A stretch of 64,000 nucleotides of DNA, taken from Lysobacteraceae bacterium NML07-0707. Lineage in GTDB: Bacteria > Pseudomonadota > Gammaproteobacteria > Xanthomonadales > Xanthomonadaceae. The DNA lies in contig NWQT01000015.1 in the NCBI GenBank assembly GCA_002798295.1, positions 1-64,000 of the forward strand. Direction: 5' to 3'. Positions within the stretch are counted from its first letter, which is position 1. Each line of letters opens with the position of its first letter. Under the pieces are notes generated by a model. It searched no databases. It had not been told where the DNA came from and worked only from the letters and a program-made list of their open reading frames with translations. The position numbers and the translations under genes were made by a program. This document shows, piece by piece, positions 27,354 through 36,355 of this stretch.

Positions 27354-28162
27354 CGGGTGGTTACAAAGGTTTCAGAAATTTGACCGGCGGCAGACAAGGC
27401 GCACTGCGCCTGCCAATGTGCTTGGGCGCGCGCCAAGTCCTCGGGGGTATCCACGCCGGGCGGGAAGGCCTCCGGGGTGAGGCCAACCAGGATGCGGTGC
27501 CCGGCCTCCAGCACGCGCAGTTGTTCCAGCGATTCAATCTGCTCCAGCCGTCCCGGCGGCATGGCGGCAAACTGCCGCAAAAAGCCTGCGCGATAGGCAT
27601 AGATGCCGATATGCCGCAGCCAGTGCTGGCCCTGCGGCAAATCGTTGCTTGATGTTGCAAAGCTGTCCCGATGCCAGGGCAGCGGCGCACGGCTGAAATA
27701 CAGCGCCGCACCATCATCCGCACGCACCACTTTCACCGCATTGGGGTCGAAAACTTGCTCGCGCGCACTGATGGGGGTGGCCAGCGTCGCCATTGGCGCA
27801 TCGCCCTCCGCCAGCAACGCGGCCACGGCACGGATGCCGCTGGCCGGGGCAAATGGCTCATCACCTTGCAGGTTCACCACCAGCGTGTCATCGCGCCAAC
27901 CGGCAATGGCCGCGCATTCGGCCAGCCGGTCGGTGCCGGAGGCATGGCTTGGCGCCGTCATCACTACCTGCACGCCGGGCAGCTGCACGGCCTCGGCGAT
28001 GCGGACATCATCAGCCGCCACCCAGACCTCGCGCGCACCGGCGGCCAGCGCGCGGCGCGCCACATGCACAACCAGAGGCGTACCACCAATCAGCCGCAAG
28101 GGTTTTCCGGGCAGGCGCGAGGCCGCGTAACGGGCAGGGATGGCTACGACAAAATCAGTCAT
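27350..28162 (-). CDS. kdsB: 3-deoxy-manno-octulosonate cytidylyltransferase
   Basis: A 270-residue enzyme that activates Kdo as CMP-Kdo for lipid A/LPS core synthesis. The N-terminal nucleotide-binding motif is [25 protein letters not shown] and [12 protein letters not shown] are also family-specific. The start at 28162 ([12 protein letters not shown]) overlaps the lpxK stop by 8 bases; no Trm112-like gene sits between them here. Confidence 0.95.
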   Translation of the reverse strand: MTDFVVAIPARYAASRLPGKPLRLIGGTPLVVHVARRALAAGAREVWVAADDVRIAEAVQLPGVQVVMTAPSHASGTDRLAECAAIAGWRDDTLVVNLQGDEPFAPASGIRAVAALLAEGDAPMATLATPISAREQVFDPNAVKVVRADDGAALYFSRAPLPWHRDSFATSSNDLPQGQHWLRHIGIYAYRAGFLRQFAAMPPGRLEQIESLEQLRVLEAGHRILVGLTPEAFPPGVDTPEDLARAQAHWQAQCALSAAGQISETFVTTR

Positions 28163-29165
28163 CGGAAGGCTTCCGCAATTGCGCCAGTTTTTCTTCCACC
28201 GCCAGCCAGAAGGCTTCCGGCAGGCGCGCCTCGATCGCCACACACCAACTGTTTTCCGGGGCGAAGCGGGCGCATTTCACCGCGTCTTTTTCAGTCATGA
28301 AAATCGGCAAGGGGCTGTCGAAGTCCAGATCTGCTGCCGTATAGGCATGATGGTCAGGGAAGGCATGCGGTAGCACGCCCAGCCCCTGTGCGCGCAGCAG
28401 CTCGAAGAACCTCTCAGGCTTGCCGATACCGGCCACGGCATGAATACGCTGCCCGGCAAATTCGGCAAACGGCCGCGCGCGCGCGCCATGCAGCGGAAAA
28501 GGATGGCCAAAGACCAGGCGCTGTGGCCACTCACCCAGCACGGGCTCCGGCAGCGCGGCACTGATGCCATGGTTGATGACGCGAAAATCCACCTCGCCGG
28601 GCGGCTCGCGCAACGGCCCGGCAGGCAGCAGGCGGCCATTGCCATAGCGATGGCGGGCATCGACCACCTCGATGCGGATATCCGGCAGCAAGGCCAGATG
28701 CTGCAAGCCGTCATCGCAGACCACCACATCGCAACCGGCCTCGGCCAATGCAGCCACTGCGGCCACGCGGTTATTGTCCACCCGCACCCGGGCAGCGGTA
28801 CGGCGGGCAATCAGCACCGCCTCATCGCCATGGGTTTGCGGATGACTGTCCGCCTCCACCCAGCGCGCAGTCGCGGCATCTTCACGGCCATGCCCACGGC
28901 TGGCCACCCCCGGCGTCCAGCCCGCCTGTTTCAGGCGGTTGACCAGGGCAATCACCAAGGGTGTTTTGCCGCTGCCGCCAGCGGTGAAATTGCCAACCAC
29001 AATCACCGGCACCGCCGGCTTGTGGCGCTTCAAAAAACCTTTCTGGTAGAGCTTGCGGCGCAGGCTCACCGCGCCGCCGTACAACATCGCCACCGGGCGC
29101 GTGTACCACGGCGGCCTGCTATCGCCATACCACCAGTGCGGCGTGTGGGGCAGTTTGCGGCTCAT
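28155..29165 (-). CDS. lpxK: Tetraacyldisaccharide 4'-kinase
   Basis: A 336-residue inner-membrane-associated kinase that adds the 4'-phosphate to the lipid A precursor. Its P-loop is [19 protein letters not shown], near residue 60, followed by ASRGHGR and the VCDDGLQH motif. An N-terminal hydrophobic segment ([17 protein letters not shown]) is also expected. It overlaps msbA by 4 bases and kdsB by 8, forming a tight LPS block. Confidence 0.95.
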   Translation of the reverse strand: MSRKLPHTPHWWYGDSRPPWYTRPVAMLYGGAVSLRRKLYQKGFLKRHKPAVPVIVVGNFTAGGSGKTPLVIALVNRLKQAGWTPGVASRGHGREDAATARWVEADSHPQTHGDEAVLIARRTAARVRVDNNRVAAVAALAEAGCDVVVCDDGLQHLALLPDIRIEVVDARHRYGNGRLLPAGPLREPPGEVDFRVINHGISAALPEPVLGEWPQRLVFGHPFPLHGARARPFAEFAGQRIHAVAGIGKPERFFELLRAQGLGVLPHAFPDHHAYTAADLDFDSPLPIFMTEKDAVKCARFAPENSWCVAIEARLPEAFWLAVEEKLAQLRKPSDD

Positions 29166-30910
29166 GCGCTTTCACGAAATTGCAGTCGGTGCAGATGCGC
29201 GTACAGGCCATCGCGGGCGATGAGTTCGGCATGGCTGCCCTGCTCCACCAGGCGCCCCTCATCCAGCACCAGTACCTGGTCGGCGTGTTCAATGGTGGAA
29301 AGCCGGTGCGCAATCACCAAGGTGGTGCGGTCGGGCATCAGTTGTGCCAATGCAGCTTGCACCAGGCGCTCGGATTCGTTGTCGAGTGCGGCGGTGGCCT
29401 CGTCCAGAATCAGAATCGGCGCATCTTTGAGCAGTGCCCGGGCGATGGCAAGACGCTGGCGCTGGCCGCCGGAAAGCTTGCCGCCGCGCTCGCCCACCGG
29501 GCTGTCGATGCCCTGCGGCAGACGTTCGACAAACTCCATGGCATTGGCGCCGCGAATCGCCGTTTCGATCGCCTCACGGCTGGCCGCATGCAATTCGCCA
29601 TAGGCCACATTCTCGGCAATGCTGCCGTCAAACAGCATCACCTGCTGGCTGACCATGGCAATCTGGCTGCGCAGGTCGGCCAGGCGGTAATCATGCAGTG
29701 GCCTGCCATCGAGCAGGATCTGCCCTGATTCGGGTTCGTAAAAGCGCGGCAAGAGCTTCACCAGGGTGGACTTGCCACTGCCGGAGCGGCCGACAATCGC
29801 GGTCACCGTGCCGGGGCGGGCGACAAAACTCAAATCGCGGATCGCCGGTGTCTCCTGCCCCTCGTAACGGGCACTGACATGGCGGAACTCAATCAGCCCC
29901 TTGGCGCGCGGCAGGGCGTGCCCCCCATCATCGGCCTCGTCGGCCTGGTCGAGAATGGCAAACACCCGCTCGGCCGAGGTGATGCCGCGATTGAGCATGT
30001 TCTGCACATTGGTCAGCTGCCGCAATGCCGGCACCAGCGCCACCATCGAAGTCAGCAGCACGCTGAAATCCCCTGCCGAAAGACGCCCGGCACTGGCCTC
30101 GAAACCGGCCACCACCAACATCGAGGCCAAAGTCACCGCGCCCAGGAACTGCACAAACAACGAGAGCATGCCGCGGGTGACTTCGACCTTCATCTCCAGG
30201 CGCACATTGCGCAGGGTCTGGCCGCCATAACGCTGCATTTCCAGCGCATGCCCGCCATAGGTCTTGACCTCCTGCTGCGCGTGCAAGGCCTGATCGGCGC
30301 TCTGCAATGCCGCTGCCGAAGCCTCCTGGATGGCGTGGTTGAGGCGCCGGTAACGCTTGCCAATGCGCCCCATGGTCCAAGCCATGATCGGCGCCAGAAT
30401 CAGCAATACCAGCGATACCCGCCAGCTGGTCCAGATCATCACTGCCAAAAGCGCCGCAACCTGCAAGGCATTGCCAATCATCACCTTCAGCGCATCCACC
30501 GCCGCACGCGCCACCTGGTCGGCATCGCTGCCAAGGCGGGTCAGCATCGACGGTACCGGCTCGCTGTCAAAATGCTGACCCGGTATGCGCAGGTATTTGT
30601 CCATCAATTGCAGTCGCAAATCGCGCGCCACATTGCGGCCACTGCGGGCGATGGTGTAGTCACCGGCCAAACCAAACAGGCCGCGCGCCAGCAACAGCAA
30701 CACCATGGCCACCGGCAGCCACCATTTGAAGGTCTGTGCCACCAACAAATCGTCAATGATGGGCTGCTGCAATTTGACCACAGCGGCGCTCACCAGCGCT
30801 TCGAGCAGCATGGCCGCCGCCGCGGCCAGCAACAGCCCGCGATAAGGCCGGGCATAGCCCTGCAAGCGCCGCCAGGTTTTTCTGGATGCCACCGTGCTGC
30901 TGTCCATCAT
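29162..30910 (-). CDS. msbA: Lipid A export ATP-binding/permease protein MsbA
   Basis: A half-size ABC exporter of 582 residues that flips core-lipid A across the inner membrane. The N-terminal transmembrane domain has six hydrophobic segments. The C-terminal ATPase has Walker A GRSGSGKSTLVKLL, the Q-loop, signature LSGGQRQRLAIARALL, Walker B ILILDEATAALD and the switch histidine in IAHRLSTIEH. It overlaps both exbD and lpxK by 4 bases. Confidence 0.95.
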   Translation of the reverse strand: MMDSSTVASRKTWRRLQGYARPYRGLLLAAAAAMLLEALVSAAVVKLQQPIIDDLLVAQTFKWWLPVAMVLLLLARGLFGLAGDYTIARSGRNVARDLRLQLMDKYLRIPGQHFDSEPVPSMLTRLGSDADQVARAAVDALKVMIGNALQVAALLAVMIWTSWRVSLVLLILAPIMAWTMGRIGKRYRRLNHAIQEASAAALQSADQALHAQQEVKTYGGHALEMQRYGGQTLRNVRLEMKVEVTRGMLSLFVQFLGAVTLASMLVVAGFEASAGRLSAGDFSVLLTSMVALVPALRQLTNVQNMLNRGITSAERVFAILDQADEADDGGHALPRAKGLIEFRHVSARYEGQETPAIRDLSFVARPGTVTAIVGRSGSGKSTLVKLLPRFYEPESGQILLDGRPLHDYRLADLRSQIAMVSQQVMLFDGSIAENVAYGELHAASREAIETAIRGANAMEFVERLPQGIDSPVGERGGKLSGGQRQRLAIARALLKDAPILILDEATAALDNESERLVQAALAQLMPDRTTLVIAHRLSTIEHADQVLVLDEGRLVEQGSHAELIARDGLYAHLHRLQFRESA

Positions 30911-31335
30911 TTTTTGGCTGCCACCTGTGGCGCCGTGGCAATCATGATTTGCTTGAAGCCAAGCTGCCCCAGCGCCTCGTAAGCAGTCACCACCGCCTGA
31001 TGCGGGGTGCGGGCATCGGCGCGCAGCAGCACCGGGCGCTCACGGTCATCGCCTGCCGCCTCGCTGATGCTGCGCTTTAAGCTCTCCACATCGGTGCGCA
31101 GTACTTCGCGATCGGCCACGAAATAACGGCCATCGGCATTGACCAGTACCGACAACGGCTGCACCTGGGTGGGCGCCGGGCTGCCATCGGCGCGCGGCAG
31201 TTGCAAACGCAGCACGGCGCGACTGTCAAACGTGGTGGTGACCACAAAGAAAATGATCAGCACCAAAATCACGTCGATCAGCGGCACCAGGTTCAATTCC
31301 GGCGCATCCTCGGCGCTGCGGTCACGGATACGCAT
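30907..31335 (-). CDS. exbD: ExbD/TolR-family biopolymer transport protein
   Basis: A 142-residue protein with one N-terminal membrane segment, LVPLIDVILVLIIFFVVTTT, which carries the aspartate essential for proton-driven function, and a periplasmic domain. With ExbB it forms the energising complex for TonB-like transport. No tonB lies nearby. Its place between exbB and msbA suggests a linked envelope role, as in related genomes. Confidence 0.93.
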   Translation of the reverse strand: MRIRDRSAEDAPELNLVPLIDVILVLIIFFVVTTTFDSRAVLRLQLPRADGSPAPTQVQPLSVLVNADGRYFVADREVLRTDVESLKRSISEAAGDDRERPVLLRADARTPHQAVVTAYEALGQLGFKQIMIATAPQVAAKK

Positions 31336-31338
31336 GGT

Positions 31339-31950
31339 TCAGGACTTCCGGCCACTGGCAAGCACATCCAGCAATTGCGCGGCCTCGTGCTCCATCTCGA
31401 CGATATAGCCGTTGATGCGTCCTTTGAAATAGCGGTGGAACATTAATGCCGGAATCGCCACGATCATGCCGGTGGCCGCACATACCAGCGCCTTGCCGAT
31501 GCCGCCTGCCAGCTGGTTGACATCCCCCACGCCGTGATCGCCAATCACCAAGAACATCTGGATCATGCCCACCACGGTGCCAAATAGTCCCAGCAAAGGG
31601 CCGGCCGAGGCAATGCTGCCCAGGGTGTTGAGATATTTTTCCATGCGGTGCACGATGCGCCGGCCGGTATCTTCCACGCGCTCGCGGATGATTTCGCGCG
31701 GCTGCTGGCGGGCATCCAGTGCTGCGGCCAGCAACTCGCCCAGCGGTGATGTGGCGCGCAGCGACTCGATATGCGGCTGCTCCATCTGCCCACGCTTGGC
31801 CCAGTTGCGCACTTCATCGCCCAGCCCCTGCGGCAAGACTTCGGAGCGGCGCAATGTCCAGAAACGCTCGGCGATGATGGCGATGGCGACCAGGGTCAAC
31901 AACAGCAGGGGAATCATCGGCCAACCACCGGCCTTTACCAGTTCAATCAT
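31339..31950 (-). CDS. exbB: ExbB/TolQ/MotA-family proton channel protein
   Basis: A 203-residue inner-membrane protein with an N-terminal segment (PMIPLLLLTLVAIAIIAERF) and the family core LNTLGSIASAGPLLGLFGTV ... GGIGKALVCAATGMIVAIPA. It assembles into the proton channel that drives ExbD. The start at 31950 (MIELVKAGGW) matches the family; the longer frame upstream is unlikely. It is divergent from the HSP90-like gene with 92 bases between, where GATAAT at 32015-32020 may be a -10 box for the plus-strand operon. Confidence 0.92.
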   Translation of the reverse strand: MIELVKAGGWPMIPLLLLTLVAIAIIAERFWTLRRSEVLPQGLGDEVRNWAKRGQMEQPHIESLRATSPLGELLAAALDARQQPREIIRERVEDTGRRIVHRMEKYLNTLGSIASAGPLLGLFGTVVGMIQMFLVIGDHGVGDVNQLAGGIGKALVCAATGMIVAIPALMFHRYFKGRINGYIVEMEHEAAQLLDVLASGRKS

Positions 31951-32042
31951 GAGCTTGTCAGGGTATGGGTCAAGTCGGGCATAAGCATAACTGATACGGC
32001 GCGGGCGCTTGAGCGATAATTGCAAGCCCTTTTTCGACCCCC

Positions 32043-33926
32043 ATGCCCGTGAGCCATTCCGATTTTCCCGCCACCGCGTCGATTCACCGCGCCGGGGTGG
32101 ACATGGGCGGACTGATGTCCGTCCTCAGCAAGCACCTGTACTCCACACCGATGGTCGCGCTGCGCGAGCTGGTGCAGAACGCCCATGACTCCATCCTGCG
32201 CCGCAGGCTGGAAGAGTCTGGCTGGACAGCACCGGCACGCATCGACATCCTGCCCGATGCCGCCGCCAACATACTGCGCATCATCGACACCGGCGCCGGG
32301 CTGACTGAAGACGAAATCCACCAATATCTCGCCACCGTCGGCGTGGGCTATACCCGCCGCCTGCGTGAGGGCGGTCATGAGGAAAGCGGGCTGATTGGCA
32401 TGTTTGGCCTGGGCTTTTTGTCGGCCTTTGTGCTTGCCAAGCGCGTCACCGTGCGTACCACCTCATGGCAAAGCCCCGACAGCGGCTGCCGTTATGTCTC
32501 CAGCAATGCCGAACAATACAGCGTGGCGGCGATGCCCGCGCGCGCAGTCGGCACGGAAATCGTGCTGGAGCTCAAAGACGAATATCACGCGCTGACTCAA
32601 CCCGTACATCTGCACGAGATTCTTGGCCATTACTGCGCCCTGCTTTCCGAGCCGATTCATATCGCAGGTGAAACTGAAGCCATCAATCCCGAGCCGCCGC
32701 CATGGCGCAGGCCAGCCGATGCCCCGGCCTTGCTGCCGCTACAGCAGCGCAAGCTGGAGCATGCCTTTGCCGCGCGCTTCGAGCACAGCTTCGAGCCGGT
32801 ATGCACCCTGCCGGTCAAACCCGATGGGCAAAGCGATGCCATCGGCATTTTGTGGGTGCAGGATGGCGCCACCTATGGCACCAGCGACAACCGCAATCTG
32901 TCGGTATTCCTGCGCGGCATGTTGCTCGACGATGATGCCCGCGACCTGCTGCCGCACTGGGCAGGCTTCATCGGTGGCGTCATCGAATCGCAGCGCCTGA
33001 CCCCCACCGCCAGCCGCGAGGATTTGCAGCGCGACGAGGCCTACGAGGCCACCCGCCATGCACTGACCGAGGCGCTGATTGCCGGCCTGGCCGAAGTCGC
33101 CCGAAGCCAGCCCGAAGCCTGGCGACGGGTACTGTGGCGGCATAACGAAGCCTTGCTGGGCGCGGCGCTGTGTGACGAGCGCCTGTTCGAGCTGCTCAAG
33201 GACAATCTGCGCATCCCCACCTCGCACGGCGACTTGCCGGCCAGCGAACTGCTGGCGCGTGGCGCAGTGCATGTGATGCTGGATCACAAGGCCGGATTTG
33301 AAGGCATGCTGTTCAATACCCTCGGCATTCCGGTGGCGCATGGCAACCGCTATGCAGTGGTGCCGTTCCTGCGCCGCTGGGCCGAGGCGCGCGGCGTGCG
33401 TCTGGCCGAGCTGGGCACCGATGCCGGCAACCGGCAACTGTTCCGCCCAGCGCCCTTGTCCAGCGAAAAACAGGACTGGCTGAACCAGCATCTGGGCGAT
33501 GGCGAAGAACTCATCGCCGCACATTTTGCCCCGCAGGAGCTGCCGCTGGTGGTGGTGCCCGACCGCGACAGCGCGCTCAAAAAGCGGCTGGAAGAAGACA
33601 ATCACGACAAACAAGTCTCGCTGGCGGCACTGCGCCTTGCGCGGCAATTCACCGCCCAAATCGACGATCGCCATCCGGCGCGGCTTTATCTGAATCTGGA
33701 CAACCCGGCGGTGCAATCCCTGCTTGCGGCCATCGACCACCAGCCCAGCCAGGCCGCCACCGCCGCCGCCCTGCTGCGCGCATTCAAAACCATTCTTGCC
33801 AGCAACACCCCCGGCAACGCCAATGCGGCGCAATCACGCGAAAAGCTCAGCGCCGCCCTGCACCAGCTGGCCGACAGCATCCAGCAACTCACCCGCCACA
33901 ATCCCCAGGAGCAATCCCAGGCATGA
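32043..33926 (+). CDS. Divergent HSP90/HtpG-like ATPase
   Basis: A 627-residue protein, close to E. coli HtpG in length. The GHKL ATPase domain is well kept: ELVQNAHDS (catalytic E42, N46, D49), the D82-T-G-A-G motif, a TVGVGYTRR lid segment and GMFGLGFLSAFVLAKRVTVR. The middle domain has GVIESQRLTPTASREDLQRD, matching the HSP90 arginine region. The C-terminal part is poorly conserved. It is probably an HSP90-family chaperone specialised for a partner, since the next gene overlaps it (ATGA) and encodes a large helical-repeat protein. No ribosome site is visible before the ATG. Confidence 0.88.
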   Translation: MPVSHSDFPATASIHRAGVDMGGLMSVLSKHLYSTPMVALRELVQNAHDSILRRRLEESGWTAPARIDILPDAAANILRIIDTGAGLTEDEIHQYLATVGVGYTRRLREGGHEESGLIGMFGLGFLSAFVLAKRVTVRTTSWQSPDSGCRYVSSNAEQYSVAAMPARAVGTEIVLELKDEYHALTQPVHLHEILGHYCALLSEPIHIAGETEAINPEPPPWRRPADAPALLPLQQRKLEHAFAARFEHSFEPVCTLPVKPDGQSDAIGILWVQDGATYGTSDNRNLSVFLRGMLLDDDARDLLPHWAGFIGGVIESQRLTPTASREDLQRDEAYEATRHALTEALIAGLAEVARSQPEAWRRVLWRHNEALLGAALCDERLFELLKDNLRIPTSHGDLPASELLARGAVHVMLDHKAGFEGMLFNTLGIPVAHGNRYAVVPFLRRWAEARGVRLAELGTDAGNRQLFRPAPLSSEKQDWLNQHLGDGEELIAAHFAPQELPLVVVPDRDSALKKRLEEDNHDKQVSLAALRLARQFTAQIDDRHPARLYLNLDNPAVQSLLAAIDHQPSQAATAAALLRAFKTILASNTPGNANAAQSREKLSAALHQLADSIQQLTRHNPQEQSQA

Positions 33927-36220
33927 ATATCTGGCATTGGATGGAAAAGCTGCAGCAAGACCTCGCCCATGCAGGTCAGGCGCACAGTGCCCAGCTGATT
34001 GATGATTTCAGCAGCGAAGTCTGCGACCTGCAGGTCGAACGCGCCGAAGCGCTGCTGCCGGAAGCCAAAGCCCTGGCGCGCACGCTGGAAAATCCCTGGC
34101 TGGAAGTGTTCATCGGCCACTGGGAAATGCGCAACCGCCTTGGCAACAAGGGCGAAGGCGAAAGCGCCCTGGCCGATGCCGTGGCGCTGTTTGAGCGCGC
34201 ACACCGCAGCGACACCCATGAATGCCCGCAGTCGGTGTGTATCACCCAGGACCTGTCCGCCTGCTATGCCAATATCGACGGCCCCGGCTGGGCGGCCGAG
34301 CGCATCGAAGTCTGCGATGAAACGCTTGCCCGCATCACCCCCAAATGGGGCTGCTTCCAGTGCATCTCCATTGAAAAGAGCGAGGCGCTGCTCGACCTCG
34401 GACAGGCCCAAGCCGCTTACGACTATCTCGAACAGCAAACCCGCGCCATCGAGGCTGCAGGCGAAGAAGTCAATGCCGGCATCACCGAGTTTCGCAACAA
34501 GCTGCTGCTGGCGCTGGGACGCTACCAGGAAGCGCTTGAGCATATCGCCAATGAAGAAGCCAAAGCCGATGGCGCCCCGGAATGGACCAATATCAAGCAG
34601 CCGCGCGATATTCTGAAAGCCCGCGCCCTGGCCGCACTGGGGCGTGACGACGCAGCCCTGGAGGCCTTGCCTGCATTGCGCGATATCCATCCCGGCACCC
34701 TGCACCGCTGGCTGAATGCCATCTTCCCGGTGTTGCTGCGTCGCCCGGAACTGAACAACTGGAGCCTCGGCAGCCGCCTGCAACACGGGCTGGACACCCT
34801 CGCCCGCCATGGCGCACATCGTCATCTGCTCGATATGGCCGCGCAGTGCATTGAACTGGCACTGGCACGCGGCGCGCTATGGACGGCCAGGCGACAAATG
34901 GCACAGGCGCGCCAGGCACACAGCAAACTGCGTGTGGATGGCGGTGCCGCGGCCAAACTCGATGCCCTGCAGGCGCGGATCGAGGCACAGGCAGCGATGC
35001 CGCTGCCCACCGCCCCGGAAAACCTGCTGCAATGGCTGGATGAACAAGATGCCGACAGCGCCCGCAACCCGGAGGCAGAAGTTGAATGGCTGCTGGCCGC
35101 ACTCGCCCAGCGCCCGGATGATTTGGCGCTGCTCAAGCAAAGCGTCGAAGCGCTGGCCGCCATCGGCGCCCCTGCCGAAGCCATTGACCTGCTCTGGCGC
35201 AATGTCCGCCAGAACACCGATAGCGAATATCTACCGGCCTACTTCCTGCTCGATCTGCTGCTGGACAATGGCCGCAGTGAGGAAGTCGAACCACTTGCCG
35301 AGCTTTATCAATCCGGCGCGCCCGGTGCCGCCTGCTGGATGCGCGCGCAATTGGCAAAACACAACCGCGACTGGACAGGGTGCGAGCTGCATTGCCGCAA
35401 GCTGCTGGCACACGCCCAACCCCCCATGTCACACGGTGCCAAGCGCCTGCTGGCGCAAAGCCTGATGCAGCAGCAACGCTTTGCCGACGCCGCCGCCACC
35501 TATGCCGAGCTTGCCAGGGACTTGCCCGAAGATGGCGCAGCGCACTGGGACTATCTCACCGCCGCCAGCGCCGCCCAGGACTGGCAGGGCGTGCGCCGCA
35601 TGGCCGACGCAATGGGCATGGCGCTGCCCGAAGGCGATGGCGCACCACAGATGCAGCTAGGCTGGGTACTGATTCGCAGCATCGAAAACGGCGAGCCCAT
35701 CGATTACTACGCCATGCGCTCAGGCCCCACCAATGCCCGCATCATGGAAAACGCCCCGCCACGCTTTCCCCAGCGCAGCGGCGACCAGGTGGCTTTTGAT
35801 GCCCAGCCCTTGTTCCCGCCGCCGCAGGACGACGAAGCACAGCAATACTTTGTGCCGACCTTCATGGCCGTGCATACCTTCCAGCCCGGCGGCCGCGCCC
35901 GCAGCCTCATCGTCGAAGGCCCAGACCCCGGCGATGAGGCCATTGAAGCACTACGCCAAACCCTGCAAGCGCAGGACGCACAACTCTGGGTACACCGCCG
36001 CGAAGACTACCAGCTTCACGACCAGGAAACCGGCGAAGCACTCCCCGGCATCCTGTTCACCGTAGCACCCCCGCAGGGCACCCCGGCCACCGAAATCGAC
36101 CGCCAACTGCGCCAGGCCACCGCCCACTGGCCAAGACCCGTCTGCTGGCTGGCGCTGGCCGAAGACGCCGGCGCCAACCCCGCCCCCCACCAGGCCATCA
36201 TCGACCGCTACGGGTTGTAA
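33923..36220 (+). CDS. Large TPR-like helical-repeat protein paired with the HSP90-like ATPase
   Basis: A 765-residue cytoplasmic protein without signal peptide or membrane segments. Residues about 1-560 form a chain of degenerate tetratricopeptide-type helix pairs (for example AEALLPEAKALARTLENPWL, LLLALGRYQEALEHIANEEA, RLLAQSLMQQQRFADAAATY). A distinct C-terminal domain from about residue 580 (VLIRSIENGEPIDYYAMRSG, HTFQPGGRARSLIVEG) looks like a separate fold that I do not recognise. TPR proteins are classic HSP90 co-chaperones in eukaryotes. The 4-base overlap suggests a similar partnership here; that is inference. Confidence 0.8.
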   Translation: MNIWHWMEKLQQDLAHAGQAHSAQLIDDFSSEVCDLQVERAEALLPEAKALARTLENPWLEVFIGHWEMRNRLGNKGEGESALADAVALFERAHRSDTHECPQSVCITQDLSACYANIDGPGWAAERIEVCDETLARITPKWGCFQCISIEKSEALLDLGQAQAAYDYLEQQTRAIEAAGEEVNAGITEFRNKLLLALGRYQEALEHIANEEAKADGAPEWTNIKQPRDILKARALAALGRDDAALEALPALRDIHPGTLHRWLNAIFPVLLRRPELNNWSLGSRLQHGLDTLARHGAHRHLLDMAAQCIELALARGALWTARRQMAQARQAHSKLRVDGGAAAKLDALQARIEAQAAMPLPTAPENLLQWLDEQDADSARNPEAEVEWLLAALAQRPDDLALLKQSVEALAAIGAPAEAIDLLWRNVRQNTDSEYLPAYFLLDLLLDNGRSEEVEPLAELYQSGAPGAACWMRAQLAKHNRDWTGCELHCRKLLAHAQPPMSHGAKRLLAQSLMQQQRFADAAATYAELARDLPEDGAAHWDYLTAASAAQDWQGVRRMADAMGMALPEGDGAPQMQLGWVLIRSIENGEPIDYYAMRSGPTNARIMENAPPRFPQRSGDQVAFDAQPLFPPPQDDEAQQYFVPTFMAVHTFQPGGRARSLIVEGPDPGDEAIEALRQTLQAQDAQLWVHRREDYQLHDQETGEALPGILFTVAPPQGTPATEIDRQLRQATAHWPRPVCWLALAEDAGANPAPHQAIIDRYGL

Positions 36221-36252
36221 GAGCCTATTCAAAACGCAACTGAAGATGCAAA

Positions 36253-36280
36253 CAGCCCGTCACTCGATCATGACGGGCTG
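36253..36280 (+). terminator. Hairpin after the HSP90-like operon
   Basis: CAGCCCGTCA / TGACGGGCTG is a perfect 10-bp stem with an 8-base loop between two convergent genes. No T run follows directly; TTTTTT occurs about 25 bases later. Confidence 0.55.
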
Positions 36281-36355
36281 AGGCAAATCCCCAAAGCATG
36301 TATTTTTTGAAAAACGAGCTACGCGCTCCCAACAAAAAGCCCTGCTGCATTCACA

